Source: an uncultured Opitutales bacterium
GTDB taxonomy: Bacteria; Verrucomicrobiota; Verrucomicrobiia; Opitutales; Intestinicryptomonadaceae
Length of the DNA: 64,000 nucleotides
Direction of reading: 5' to 3'
Assembly: GCA_944389175.1 (NCBI GenBank)
Contig: CALXLK010000004.1
Span: 1 to 64,000, forward strand
Below, one piece after another: positions 8,778-16,861 of this stretch (its first letter is position 1; every line of letters begins with the position of its first letter). The notes beneath the pieces were generated by a model. The model searched no databases and was not told where the DNA came from. It worked only from the letters and a program-made list of their open reading frames with translations. A program made the position numbers and the translations under genes.

Positions 8778-9914
8778 ATGAAAAGTGTTACGAGCAGAAG
8801 AAACTTCATAAAGGCGACCGCGACCGCAGCTATTGCGAACGCGTTTTTGGGCTGCTCCACCCCCTCTCCCGCGAGGAGAGCGTCGGGCTTTGTAGAGAGG
8901 AAGGACGGGCGCGGGAACCGCGACATACGAGGGGTCTTCCCGATTTTATCCACGCCATACAAGGAATCGGCGGAGGTTGACTACGAGGTCTTGGGCAGAG
9001 AGGCCAGGTTTGTGGCCGACTGCAAGTGCCAAGGGGCAATCTGGCCGCAATCCAACGACAGTTGCGACCTTCTAAGCCTCGGGGAAAAGCTAAAGGGCAT
9101 GGAGGCAATAGCAAAGGCCTTGGAGGGCACGAATGCCGTTGCTACTTTCGGGTGCCAAGGCAGGAATACGGAAGAGATGTCGGAATGCGCAAAATGGGCG
9201 GAGAATCTGGCCTCGAAATACAAGACAAAGATAGCCGTAATTTCCAGGCCGCCCGACGATGCAAGAACCGAGGACGACTTGAAAAAGTACTATCTTGAAC
9301 TTCAGCGCTGCATAAACCGCCCCGCCATAATTCAGACTACGGGCGGAATGAAATACAAGGGCCCCACCCCGTCGGTGGAATTGCTCGTGTGGCTTGCAAA
9401 GCATAATCCCGATGTATTCGGATACATAAAGGAGGAGACTGGCGGCAACAACTGCAACGCGCGCATGGCAAAAGAGATTGCGGCAAAACCCGCCATACAC
9501 ACCGTATTTAGCGCCTGGGGAGGCTGGCAGTGGCTGCACCAGGCCCGCAGGATAGGCACCGAGGGCCTCATAACCGAGCGGCCCGCATACGCGGACCTTC
9601 TGGCCTATATATGGAGGCAAATTGAAAATGGCGATGTCCACGGCACTGTAAACGACGCCTTCTCAAAATATCTTTTGATGCTTAACCTAAGGCAGTTTAT
9701 TTCCGGCGAAGACCTCCGCGGGTTCCATTTGTACGTCTTGCAAAAACGCGGCGTATTCAAGAACCGCCTATCGAGGGTGTACGAGAAAAAGAACGGCAAA
9801 ACCACAATTCCAAAGAAGCCGATTCTAAGCGACGTAAAGCTCACCCAATCCCAAATGGACGAGATAGATACATGCTTTTCAAGTCTGGCGCCCTACCTAA
9901 GCCACACCGCATAG
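8778..9914 (+). CDS. Exported DapA/NAL-family (aldolase superfamily) Tat lipoprotein
   Basis: The 378-residue protein belongs to the dihydrodipicolinate synthase / N-acetylneuraminate lyase superfamily: GVFPILSTPY near residue 52, a barrel, and GYIKEETGG with K218 at the Schiff-base position. It starts with a Tat signal (S-R7-R8-N-F-I-K) ending in a lipobox L-G-C26, so it should be an exported, lipid-anchored protein, unlike the cytoplasmic enzymes of the family. The active-site Tyr region (normally Y-N-x-P) reads IQTTGG, so chemistry may differ or be lost. It probably forms one transcript with copy B. A role in sugar-acid cleavage is inference. Confidence 0.8.
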   Translation: MKSVTSRRNFIKATATAAIANAFLGCSTPSPARRASGFVERKDGRGNRDIRGVFPILSTPYKESAEVDYEVLGREARFVADCKCQGAIWPQSNDSCDLLSLGEKLKGMEAIAKALEGTNAVATFGCQGRNTEEMSECAKWAENLASKYKTKIAVISRPPDDARTEDDLKKYYLELQRCINRPAIIQTTGGMKYKGPTPSVELLVWLAKHNPDVFGYIKEETGGNNCNARMAKEIAAKPAIHTVFSAWGGWQWLHQARRIGTEGLITERPAYADLLAYIWRQIENGDVHGTVNDAFSKYLLMLNLRQFISGEDLRGFHLYVLQKRGVFKNRLSRVYEKKNGKTTIPKKPILSDVKLTQSQMDEIDTCFSSLAPYLSHTA

Positions 9915-10254
9915 ACTCTCCGGCGCGGCGCGGGCGGGGCAAGCTACCCTGCCCTGTCGCAGCAAATTAAATAATGTTTTTTAAGCCCGCCCCAAAACGG
10001 GCGTTTTTTACACTAATCAAAAGGCTAAAAACAGACAATGCGCTCATGCAACGCGGCCGGGTATTTCTTTTAGACTTTCCGAGGTGAAAAATTTCAAACA
10101 AAAAAGACAAATAAAAGAACTCACACCGTAGGCATTTTCAAAACATGATGCAGCATAAATTAGTTCGGGATGGCGGAGGTGTGTATGTTGGGGGAAGAAA
10201 GAGATGGAAGAAGAAAAAGAGGGGGAAAGAACAAGGTTTTAAGGCGAAAGCCGC
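9915..10254. other. Convergent intergenic region
   Basis: It contains the terminator at 9983-10010 and a purine-rich tract at about 10180-10240 (GT-rich, then GA-rich). No credible gene. Confidence 0.4.
9983..10010 (+). terminator. Intrinsic terminator after the DapA-fold gene
   Basis: The stem gcccg / cgggc, flanked by A and T pairs, is followed by a run of six T. Confidence 0.7.
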
Positions 10255-11286
10255 CTATAAGCTTGATCGGTTTCCCCACTTGGGAACCAGGGCCACTTGC
10301 AGCATACGCCTTCTATCTGATTCTTGGCTGCGGTTGTAAAGCAGGTCGGATAGCATTTTGACCGCCTCTTTGCCGACATCCTTTTGGTTTGATATGCGCG
10401 GAGTGTGCCCGTCGGCAAATCTTTCGTCGTAGTGGAAGATACGCGCCTTTATATCTGCGGCGGCCTGTAAAACCTCGGATATGTCAGTAGAATATGAAAA
10501 AATGGCGTCAAGCCCGTACTTTCGGCAGTATTTGCTTAGGCCTGCGATGCTTTTTTTTGTCGATTTCTCCCAGTAAAACGGTGGAATAATGTCAATTTTG
10601 CCCGACTCGAACTGGGCCGATAAAAACCCGCCGGAGAACTTGCCTGCTTCGTACTTGTCTGCAAATTTCTCAATTACAAACCCCACCCGCTCGAAGCCCA
10701 ATTTAAAAATTTTCCTCACATATCCTTTTACGATGAGAAACCTATCCATGAATACGGAGCCCGTGACCGGAGCGTTGCTCATCACGCCCATCGAAACAAA
10801 ATTCAACTTACCCATTGCGCCGCAAAATTCAGGCGGCACGCTGTCCTTATAATAATGGCCGAAAACGATTCCGCCGCGTATTCCGCGCGCGGACAGCAGG
10901 CGCTGAAATTCGACGGCGCCAAATCCGCTTTTATAAAGCCAGATATCCAAGACTGCATAGCCGTTTTTCTCTGCAAATTTTTTGGCCGAGGCGACGTATT
11001 GTGATATGGCGGAATATCTCTTGGAAAAATCGCGCACCGGCTTTGCGTTCACAAAAGCGACAGTCTCGCAGTCGTTTTTCCCCCCGCCGCGTATATGGGC
11101 CATGGCCTTTGAAAGCGGAATGTTTTTTGCGTACCCCAATTTCTTGGCGGCCTCCCGCACTTTCTTCAAAGTGGCCTTGGAAACGCCCGCCTTGCCGGAA
11201 AGGCTCCTGGAGATGGAACTTTTGGAAACGCCAACGCGCAAGGCCAGCGTCTGAAGCGATACTGTTTCGTTTTTCCTAAATGGCAT
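10255..11286 (-). CDS. LacI-family transcription regulator
   Basis: A 343-residue protein when started at ATG 11286 (an in-frame TTG lies 12 nt upstream). Residues about 10-55 form the LacI headpiece (SLQTLALRVGVSKSSISRSL, then a hinge helix after KKLGY). The rest is a periplasmic-binding-protein-like sensor domain that should bind a sugar effector. It is divergent from the GH5 gene, and a palindrome in the shared promoter (11362-11374) is its likely operator. It probably controls the glycosidase gene and perhaps others here. Confidence 0.88.
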   Translation of the reverse strand: MPFRKNETVSLQTLALRVGVSKSSISRSLSGKAGVSKATLKKVREAAKKLGYAKNIPLSKAMAHIRGGGKNDCETVAFVNAKPVRDFSKRYSAISQYVASAKKFAEKNGYAVLDIWLYKSGFGAVEFQRLLSARGIRGGIVFGHYYKDSVPPEFCGAMGKLNFVSMGVMSNAPVTGSVFMDRFLIVKGYVRKIFKLGFERVGFVIEKFADKYEAGKFSGGFLSAQFESGKIDIIPPFYWEKSTKKSIAGLSKYCRKYGLDAIFSYSTDISEVLQAAADIKARIFHYDERFADGHTPRISNQKDVGKEAVKMLSDLLYNRSQESDRRRMLQVALVPKWGNRSSL

Positions 11287-11361
11287 CGAGCATATCAAAT
11301 ATTTTTTCTAGAAATTTTCAATAAATTTAATTTTGTGCCCTAAAACACTGCATAAGTATTG

Positions 11362-11374
11362 CGCAACGGTTGCG
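11362..11374. promoter_or_regulatory. LacI-type operator palindrome
   Basis: cgcaac-g-gttgcg is a perfect 13-nt palindrome, extended outward by TT/AA, in the intergenic space between the divergent LacI and GH5 genes. Its form fits LacI/GalR operators. Confidence 0.6.
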
Positions 11375-11431
11375 TAAAATTTATGAGCGCGATTGTTGAC
11401 CGAGACGTAAAAACATTTAATTTTACAAAGC

Positions 11432-12604
11432 ATGACAATAACTAACGTAATAAAAAAACTAATTTTTGCCATTGCTGTGTTTTGCTGCGCGCTAAGCCTC
11501 AATGGAGCCCAACGCGCCTCGTTCGACGGATTCGAAAAGGGAATGGGCATCGGCGGCTGGCTCACCAACTATAAGAGGTTCAATGTTCTCCCCGAAAAAT
11601 GGAAGATGAAAATAACCGTAGGCGACATGGAACATTTCCGTTCCTATATAACGGAGGCCGATGTCAAAAACATAGCAGATATGGGGCTCGACCACATAAG
11701 GCTCGGGTTCGACCAAATCGTTGTTGAAGAATCGCCCTACAAGTACCGCGATGAAATATTCGGCATAATAAAGCGCTTTGCCGGCTGGTGCAAGAAGTAC
11801 AATCTCAACCTCGTATTAAATCTCCACAAGTCAATCGGCAACTATTGCGATATAAAAGAGGAAATATCTCTTTTTGACAGCGCCGACTTGCAGGATAGGT
11901 TTGTCGCGCTCTGGAAGGAATTTGAAAGGCGTTTTGCAGGATACGACTACGTGGCATTTGAACTGTTAAACGAGGTCCGCAACGTAAAACCCGACGGTTG
12001 GAACGCGCTCGCCGAGCGCACAATATCTGAAATTCGCAAGATCAATCCCGACCGCATAATAATAGTGGGCGGTACCCACTGGAATTCCGCGCGGAAGCTC
12101 AAAGACATAAAAATCTTCGACGATCCCAATGTAGTCTATACATTCCACTTTTACGAGCCCTTTGAATTTACACACCAGCGAGGCGTCCTTCAAGCAGCTC
12201 CGCTTTTTTATAACAGGATAATGCATTACCCCTCCGATATTTCCCCGTATCGGGAATTTCGCCAATGCATTGGCTCAGATATAGGCTCTTACAAAGACCT
12301 AAAGAGAATGGACAAAGCCGCCCTTAGAAAAATGATGCAACCTGCATTTGACTTCGCAAAAAAACATCCGGATAAAATCTTGTGGTGCGGGGAATTTGGC
12401 ACCATAAGGCACGCGCCCAAAGCATCTCGGGAAAATTATATGCGCGATGTAATTTCCATGTTGAAGGAAAACGGCATACCATATTGCGTTTGGAATTACC
12501 TAAGCACGCCCAACGACGGAAATAGATTCAGCCTCGTCGACGACGACACCAGAAAAATTCTCTCCGGCGAGCTGCTAAAGATAATCCAGGGAAAATCCGA
12601 TTAG
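11432..12604 (+). CDS. Secreted glycoside hydrolase family 5 protein
   Basis: The 390-residue protein has a signal peptide (about residues 1-25) and a GH5 (beta/alpha)8 barrel. Residues ELLNE end in N180-E181, the acid/base; HFYEP holds H239; and WCGEFG holds the nucleophile E321. The GIGGWL start of the barrel and WNYLS near the C-terminus also fit. GH5 enzymes are retaining beta-glycanases (cellulase, mannanase, xyloglucanase); the exact substrate is not evident. It is divergent from the LacI gene and likely controlled by it. Confidence 0.9.
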   Translation: MTITNVIKKLIFAIAVFCCALSLNGAQRASFDGFEKGMGIGGWLTNYKRFNVLPEKWKMKITVGDMEHFRSYITEADVKNIADMGLDHIRLGFDQIVVEESPYKYRDEIFGIIKRFAGWCKKYNLNLVLNLHKSIGNYCDIKEEISLFDSADLQDRFVALWKEFERRFAGYDYVAFELLNEVRNVKPDGWNALAERTISEIRKINPDRIIIVGGTHWNSARKLKDIKIFDDPNVVYTFHFYEPFEFTHQRGVLQAAPLFYNRIMHYPSDISPYREFRQCIGSDIGSYKDLKRMDKAALRKMMQPAFDFAKKHPDKILWCGEFGTIRHAPKASRENYMRDVISMLKENGIPYCVWNYLSTPNDGNRFSLVDDDTRKILSGELLKIIQGKSD

Positions 12605-13211
12605 TGGCAAACCTTGGATTATGCGCATAGCCCAAAGCGCGCTATAGCGGCCCCCTCTGCCCTTTTTGCATAGAGCCTTTCGCGCGCATACCCTCCCATT
12701 CTAAATGGCTACGAATTTCTACACGCCCCGCTTTAAGTATAAGCGGGGCGTTTTTTGCCTGTATGTCTTCCCAAAAAGACGAATCGCTCTTTTTCTTCTT
12801 TTTTTTGAGCAGGCGAGTTTTGCGAAAGTCAAAAAAACTGAGCAAAACGCCGCAAAAACGAACAGCTTCTTCACAAAGTTAACAGATATTTGCCTTAAAC
12901 GCACGCCTATCCGCACCTTTTTTCGAGCGAAAAAATGCCCTCCATACCGGCAGCGATCCTTTAATATGTACGTTTTCTGCTTTCATGCAGGCGGTGTTGC
13001 TTAGGGGAAAAAAGAGAGAGTGTGTGTAGTGGAAAAAGAAAGGGAAAAAATAAGGATAAAAACTAAAAAAATTTTCTTAGGATTTGCGCTCGCGTATTGC
13101 ATTAAAACTACTTTATGTTTACATTGTTGCCCGAGGGTTATAAGTTCGGACGCAAAAGTGCGGAAAACAATATGCCAGTATGCCGATTTTACCGCATGGG
13201 AACGCTAAATT
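12605..13211. other. Intergenic region between the GH5 and AraC genes
   Basis: It holds the terminator at 12724-12756 and a purine-rich stretch at about 13005-13070. The AraC promoter should lie in the last 150 nt. Possible ORFs here have no recognisable features and I do not call them. Confidence 0.45.
12724..12756 (+). terminator. Intrinsic terminator after the GH5 gene
   Basis: The 10-bp stem cgccccgctt / aagcggggcg has a 7-nt loop and is followed by six T. Confidence 0.9.
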
Positions 13212-14192
13212 ATGGGAAGGAAAATCACTAAAAACACGCTTTGCAAAGGTTGCGACTTTTTAGTCGCAGACGAGCATGATGCCGTGTTCTGGGCAAAAGG
13301 ATCTACCCAGCACTATCTAAGCGCCCCCACAAAAATTATATCCTCGGCAAAGATACCCTCCCATGACGGTCTAGCCCCGATTACGGCGCCGAAAGATATA
13401 AAGGCAGATGCCTTTAAGCGCTACGGCATAAATGCAATTGCCTATACTGTGCGAACATCCAATTTTTACCATTTCGTAAATCTGTCAAATTACGCCGATT
13501 TCCAATTTGTATTAAGCGGAATGTTGTCTTTTAAGACGGATAAAAATGAAGTTATAGCCAAGGCGGGACAAACCTTGGTATTGCCCAAAGGAACTATCGG
13601 GAGGCTGCGCATCCTATCCAATAACACAAAAATATTTTGGATTAACGCCGGCGCGAAATCTGAAATATGCAAATGCGCAGGCAATGAAGTATCGGTGAGA
13701 AAGTTTGTCTCGTTCCGGGAAATGGCAGATGTCTTATATCTTTATTATAAGGAGGCGTACACGTTTGGAGATCCGCTTATATTGGGAAACTACGCCGCGG
13801 CTTTCTATGCGCTATTGATTCGCAACCTGGCGGGCTCCCACCAAAAAGATCCAAAAGCCGATGCGCTAAAAAACATAGTCTATTCCGTAAAGAAAACTCC
13901 GTCAAAGTCGCCCACGGCAGAATCGGCCGCAAAAAAAATGCGCGTAAGCGTTTACGAGCTAAACACTCTTTCGCGCAAAATATTTGGGGCAAATTTCTCG
14001 AAGGCTATCACTGCCGTGAAAATGGCGCAAGCCTTGCGCCTGCTGAAATCAAAAAATCTCTCCTGCGCTTTGGCCGCAAAAAAAACTGGCTATAAAAGCC
14101 AGTTTTCATTCTCCCGAGCATTCAAAAAATATCATAATGTATCCCCGTCCAAAATAAAGGCCGGACTTGCGGACTCCCGAAAGACAACATAA
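13212..14192 (+). CDS. AraC-family transcription regulator
   Basis: The 326-residue protein has an N-terminal cupin-like sensor (FQFVLSGMLSFKTDKNEV...GQTLVLPKGT, about residues 96-125). Its C-terminal double helix-turn-helix covers about residues 225-320, ending in the AraC signature CALAAKKTGYKSQFSFSRAFKKYHNVSPSKIK. AraC proteins with this layout sense sugars and activate neighbouring glycan-use genes. Its end lies 97 nt before the start chosen for the GH99/71-like gene, which is probably a target or cotranscribed. Confidence 0.9.
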   Translation: MGRKITKNTLCKGCDFLVADEHDAVFWAKGSTQHYLSAPTKIISSAKIPSHDGLAPITAPKDIKADAFKRYGINAIAYTVRTSNFYHFVNLSNYADFQFVLSGMLSFKTDKNEVIAKAGQTLVLPKGTIGRLRILSNNTKIFWINAGAKSEICKCAGNEVSVRKFVSFREMADVLYLYYKEAYTFGDPLILGNYAAAFYALLIRNLAGSHQKDPKADALKNIVYSVKKTPSKSPTAESAAKKMRVSVYELNTLSRKIFGANFSKAITAVKMAQALRLLKSKNLSCALAAKKTGYKSQFSFSRAFKKYHNVSPSKIKAGLADSRKTT

Positions 14193-14289
14193 GAGTTTTT
14201 TTGTTACCATATCTAAAATAAAATGTTTAAAACGGAAGGCAAATAGATATACTGGCAAGCACAACCCAAGCGGGTTGTTGGATCAGCCT

Positions 14290-16371
14290 ATGAACTTAAA
14301 AGAGCACACTAAATTCACTACGCCTAAAAGAGATATATGCAAAGCATGCGCCGCCTTGAGCCTTGCGGTTATGGTGAGCCCATTTTTGCTGTCAAAAGAA
14401 CGCGGCGAAAATACATGCCAGAGGGCCGAGCCGTCAACCTGGTCGGCTGTGGACGGCCTGGGGAGATTTATGCCCGAATACGACAATGTCGGCCCCAAGA
14501 GAAAAAATAAGTTTGTCGGGATATTTTTTTGGACGTGGCACGGCAAGTACGGGGCCGACGATCCGGTAAACAGGGCGTGGGAATCCCCCAGCAGGGGCGA
14601 GGGAACAGTCAATGTGCAACGCGTCATGGACGAGTCTCCGTCGGCAAAGAACGACTTTAACCACCCTGCCTGGATGGGGATGTGCAGCGGCAACGGAATA
14701 GGCACGGGACACTGGAATGAGCCTATATGGGGATATTATTTTTCGGACGACGAATGGGTGCTGCGCCGCCAAGGCATGATGCTGGCGGCAGCCGACGTCG
14801 ATGCGGTAATATTTGACTGCACGAACGGCCTCACGACATGGGAGCGCGGCTACACGGCGCTGGCGAAAGTTTTTTCGAAGATGAAGGATGAGGGAATAAA
14901 CGTTCCCGGCATGGTGTTTATGTCGCCTATACACCCCAAGTACGAACAGCGCAGGCACGGAGACAAGCCGTTGACAAATGCCGAATTAAACGCAATCCAG
15001 CTGCGCGAATTGTGGGGTAAGATATATTCAAAGGGCCTGTATAGGCAACTGTGGTTTTACTGGAAGGGCAAGCCGCTAATTCTGGCCTTCCCCGAAGGGC
15101 TAGACGCCTCCGACCCTACGGACAAGAAGATATTGGATTTCTTCACGTTCCGCCCCGCGCAGAGTTCTTATACGGAAGGGCAAAATGATACTACAAAAGA
15201 GAGGATGTGGGGGTGGCTTTCCGTATATCCGCAGGCCGTCTACAACAACGATGACGGATCCCCCGAGCAAACGACAGTCGGCGTTGCGATGAACACGAAC
15301 GCGCGCGCGCGGTGGGCAAAGCAGTATTCAAAAACATATGCCGACTTAACCGGCGCAGACGGCATCTGGTACGGAAGCGTATCATGCATGAACGGCGACG
15401 GAATCTTCGGCAGAAGCTATACCTCGAAAGGATTCGACCCCCGGCCGAACTCAAAACTCTACGGGGCAAACTTCCAAGAACAATGGGATTACGCATTAAG
15501 GGTGGATCCCGAGTTCATATTCATAACCGGCTGGAACGAATGGATCGGAGCCCACCGGAAGGTCAGGACAGGCGTGCCCAACGGCTTCAGCGACCAATTC
15601 GACGATGAGCACAGCCGCGATTGCGAGCCCACAAAAGGCGATTTGAAGGACCACTACTACTACCAAATGTGCGCCAATATCCGTAAATTTAAAGGCGCCC
15701 ATGAGCCGGCTGTCGCCGTAAAAAAATGCGAATTATCCCTCGATTCTTCCGCTGAAGATTGGGCAAAGAAGGCCGCGACATTCAAAGACTTCAAGAAGGA
15801 CTTGACCGCGCGGAACGCCGCCGGATATTACCATTATAAAAGCGACACGGGCAGGAACGCGCTTGAAACGTCCAGGGTCAGCCACGACGACGACTTCGTC
15901 TATTTTGAGGTTGTATCTCCCAAAAAGCTGACGCCTCCAAGCGGCGGGAAATGGATGCGTCTGCTTATACGGGCGCCTATTGAAGGGGCGACGTACCAAG
16001 GTTTTCAATTCATACTCAACAGATTCGCGCCAAAGGGTAAAGCCTATCTTGAGCAAAGCCTTGGCGGCTGGTCGTGGCGCATTGTGGCAGAATGCGACTA
16101 TCGGATACATGATAATCGCTTCCTGGTAAAAATTCCGCGAAAAATATTGGGAGCCGACATTCCGATGTTTGAGCTGCGGTTTAAATGGTGCGACAACAAT
16201 CTGGAATCGGGCGATATAATGTCGCTATACACCGACGGCGACACAACCCCCTACGGAAGATTTACATATCTTTACAAAGCAAACGACTTGCCCGAAAGAG
16301 CCTTTAAATTCTCCAATGTAAAATTTCCGTTTCCCGCCTCCAAAAAGCCGCGCATTAAGCAAAATAAATAG
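14290..16371 (+). CDS. Secreted glycosidase-like protein (GH99/GH71-like barrel with C-terminal sugar-binding-like domain)
   Basis: ATG 14290 gives 693 residues with a hydrophobic export signal (about 18-33); the frame is open upstream to 14167, overlapping the AraC gene, but that segment is not signal-like. The barrel shows FVGIFFWTWHGKYG, AADVDAVIFDCTNG, QLWFYWKGKPLIL and FITGWNEW, as in GH99/GH71-like proteins that carry a WNEW motif. The last 190 or so residues resemble a carbohydrate-binding module (CBM9-like, with RVSHDDDFVYFEV). Catalysis and substrate are inferred from resemblance only. Confidence 0.68.
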   Translation: MNLKEHTKFTTPKRDICKACAALSLAVMVSPFLLSKERGENTCQRAEPSTWSAVDGLGRFMPEYDNVGPKRKNKFVGIFFWTWHGKYGADDPVNRAWESPSRGEGTVNVQRVMDESPSAKNDFNHPAWMGMCSGNGIGTGHWNEPIWGYYFSDDEWVLRRQGMMLAAADVDAVIFDCTNGLTTWERGYTALAKVFSKMKDEGINVPGMVFMSPIHPKYEQRRHGDKPLTNAELNAIQLRELWGKIYSKGLYRQLWFYWKGKPLILAFPEGLDASDPTDKKILDFFTFRPAQSSYTEGQNDTTKERMWGWLSVYPQAVYNNDDGSPEQTTVGVAMNTNARARWAKQYSKTYADLTGADGIWYGSVSCMNGDGIFGRSYTSKGFDPRPNSKLYGANFQEQWDYALRVDPEFIFITGWNEWIGAHRKVRTGVPNGFSDQFDDEHSRDCEPTKGDLKDHYYYQMCANIRKFKGAHEPAVAVKKCELSLDSSAEDWAKKAATFKDFKKDLTARNAAGYYHYKSDTGRNALETSRVSHDDDFVYFEVVSPKKLTPPSGGKWMRLLIRAPIEGATYQGFQFILNRFAPKGKAYLEQSLGGWSWRIVAECDYRIHDNRFLVKIPRKILGADIPMFELRFKWCDNNLESGDIMSLYTDGDTTPYGRFTYLYKANDLPERAFKFSNVKFPFPASKKPRIKQNK

Positions 16372-16861
16372 AATATCCATGAGCCTATACGCCGTACGTC
16401 CCGCCCCGTGCGACGACGCCCATGCCCCATGTTCCCCATCGGACAATCTTTTCCCAAAGATTATCTACATGCGCGAACAAAAGTTTTCCTTTCAAGCGTT
16501 ATAGTTTTCAATGCAATTTTTCTTTTTGGTTTTTCAACGTCGCCTATCTGCCCTTGAAAGTGGAAGTGTAATTTCTGATAAACGGAGAATTGCATTGCCG
16601 TATTGAGCAGCCGATATGTGGATTGCATGGGCAAAGTGGTCAAATCTTGTCTTGCTGACGTAAAACAAATAAGCCCCGAGTAAAAATAAAAGCAGACGCA
16701 TAAAAACCTACTGAAATGAAATTGCAAATTTGCCTTGGTAGTAAACCTCATCGCGCAGGTTATGAGGCCACGAGCCTCTTTAAATAAGACGATATACAAA
16801 TGCTTTTCAAAAAACAAAAAGACCCGCCTAAGCGGGTCTTTAATTTCAGATAAGTTTAGAC
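16372..16861. other. Convergent intergenic region
   Basis: Apart from the minus-strand terminator at 16819-16840, nothing was recognised in this stretch. Confidence 0.5.
16819..16840 (-). terminator. Intrinsic terminator of the PEP-CTERM protein gene
   Basis: The stem gacccgc / gcgggtc, extended by A-T pairs with a 4-nt loop, is followed on the minus strand by a T-rich run. It lies 22 nt past the stop codon. Confidence 0.9.

Noticed and set aside
12705..13004. 99-codon plus-strand ORF in the GH5-AraC gap
   Set aside because: It starts just ahead of the terminator hairpin and reads straight through its stem and T run, has no ribosome site and looks random.
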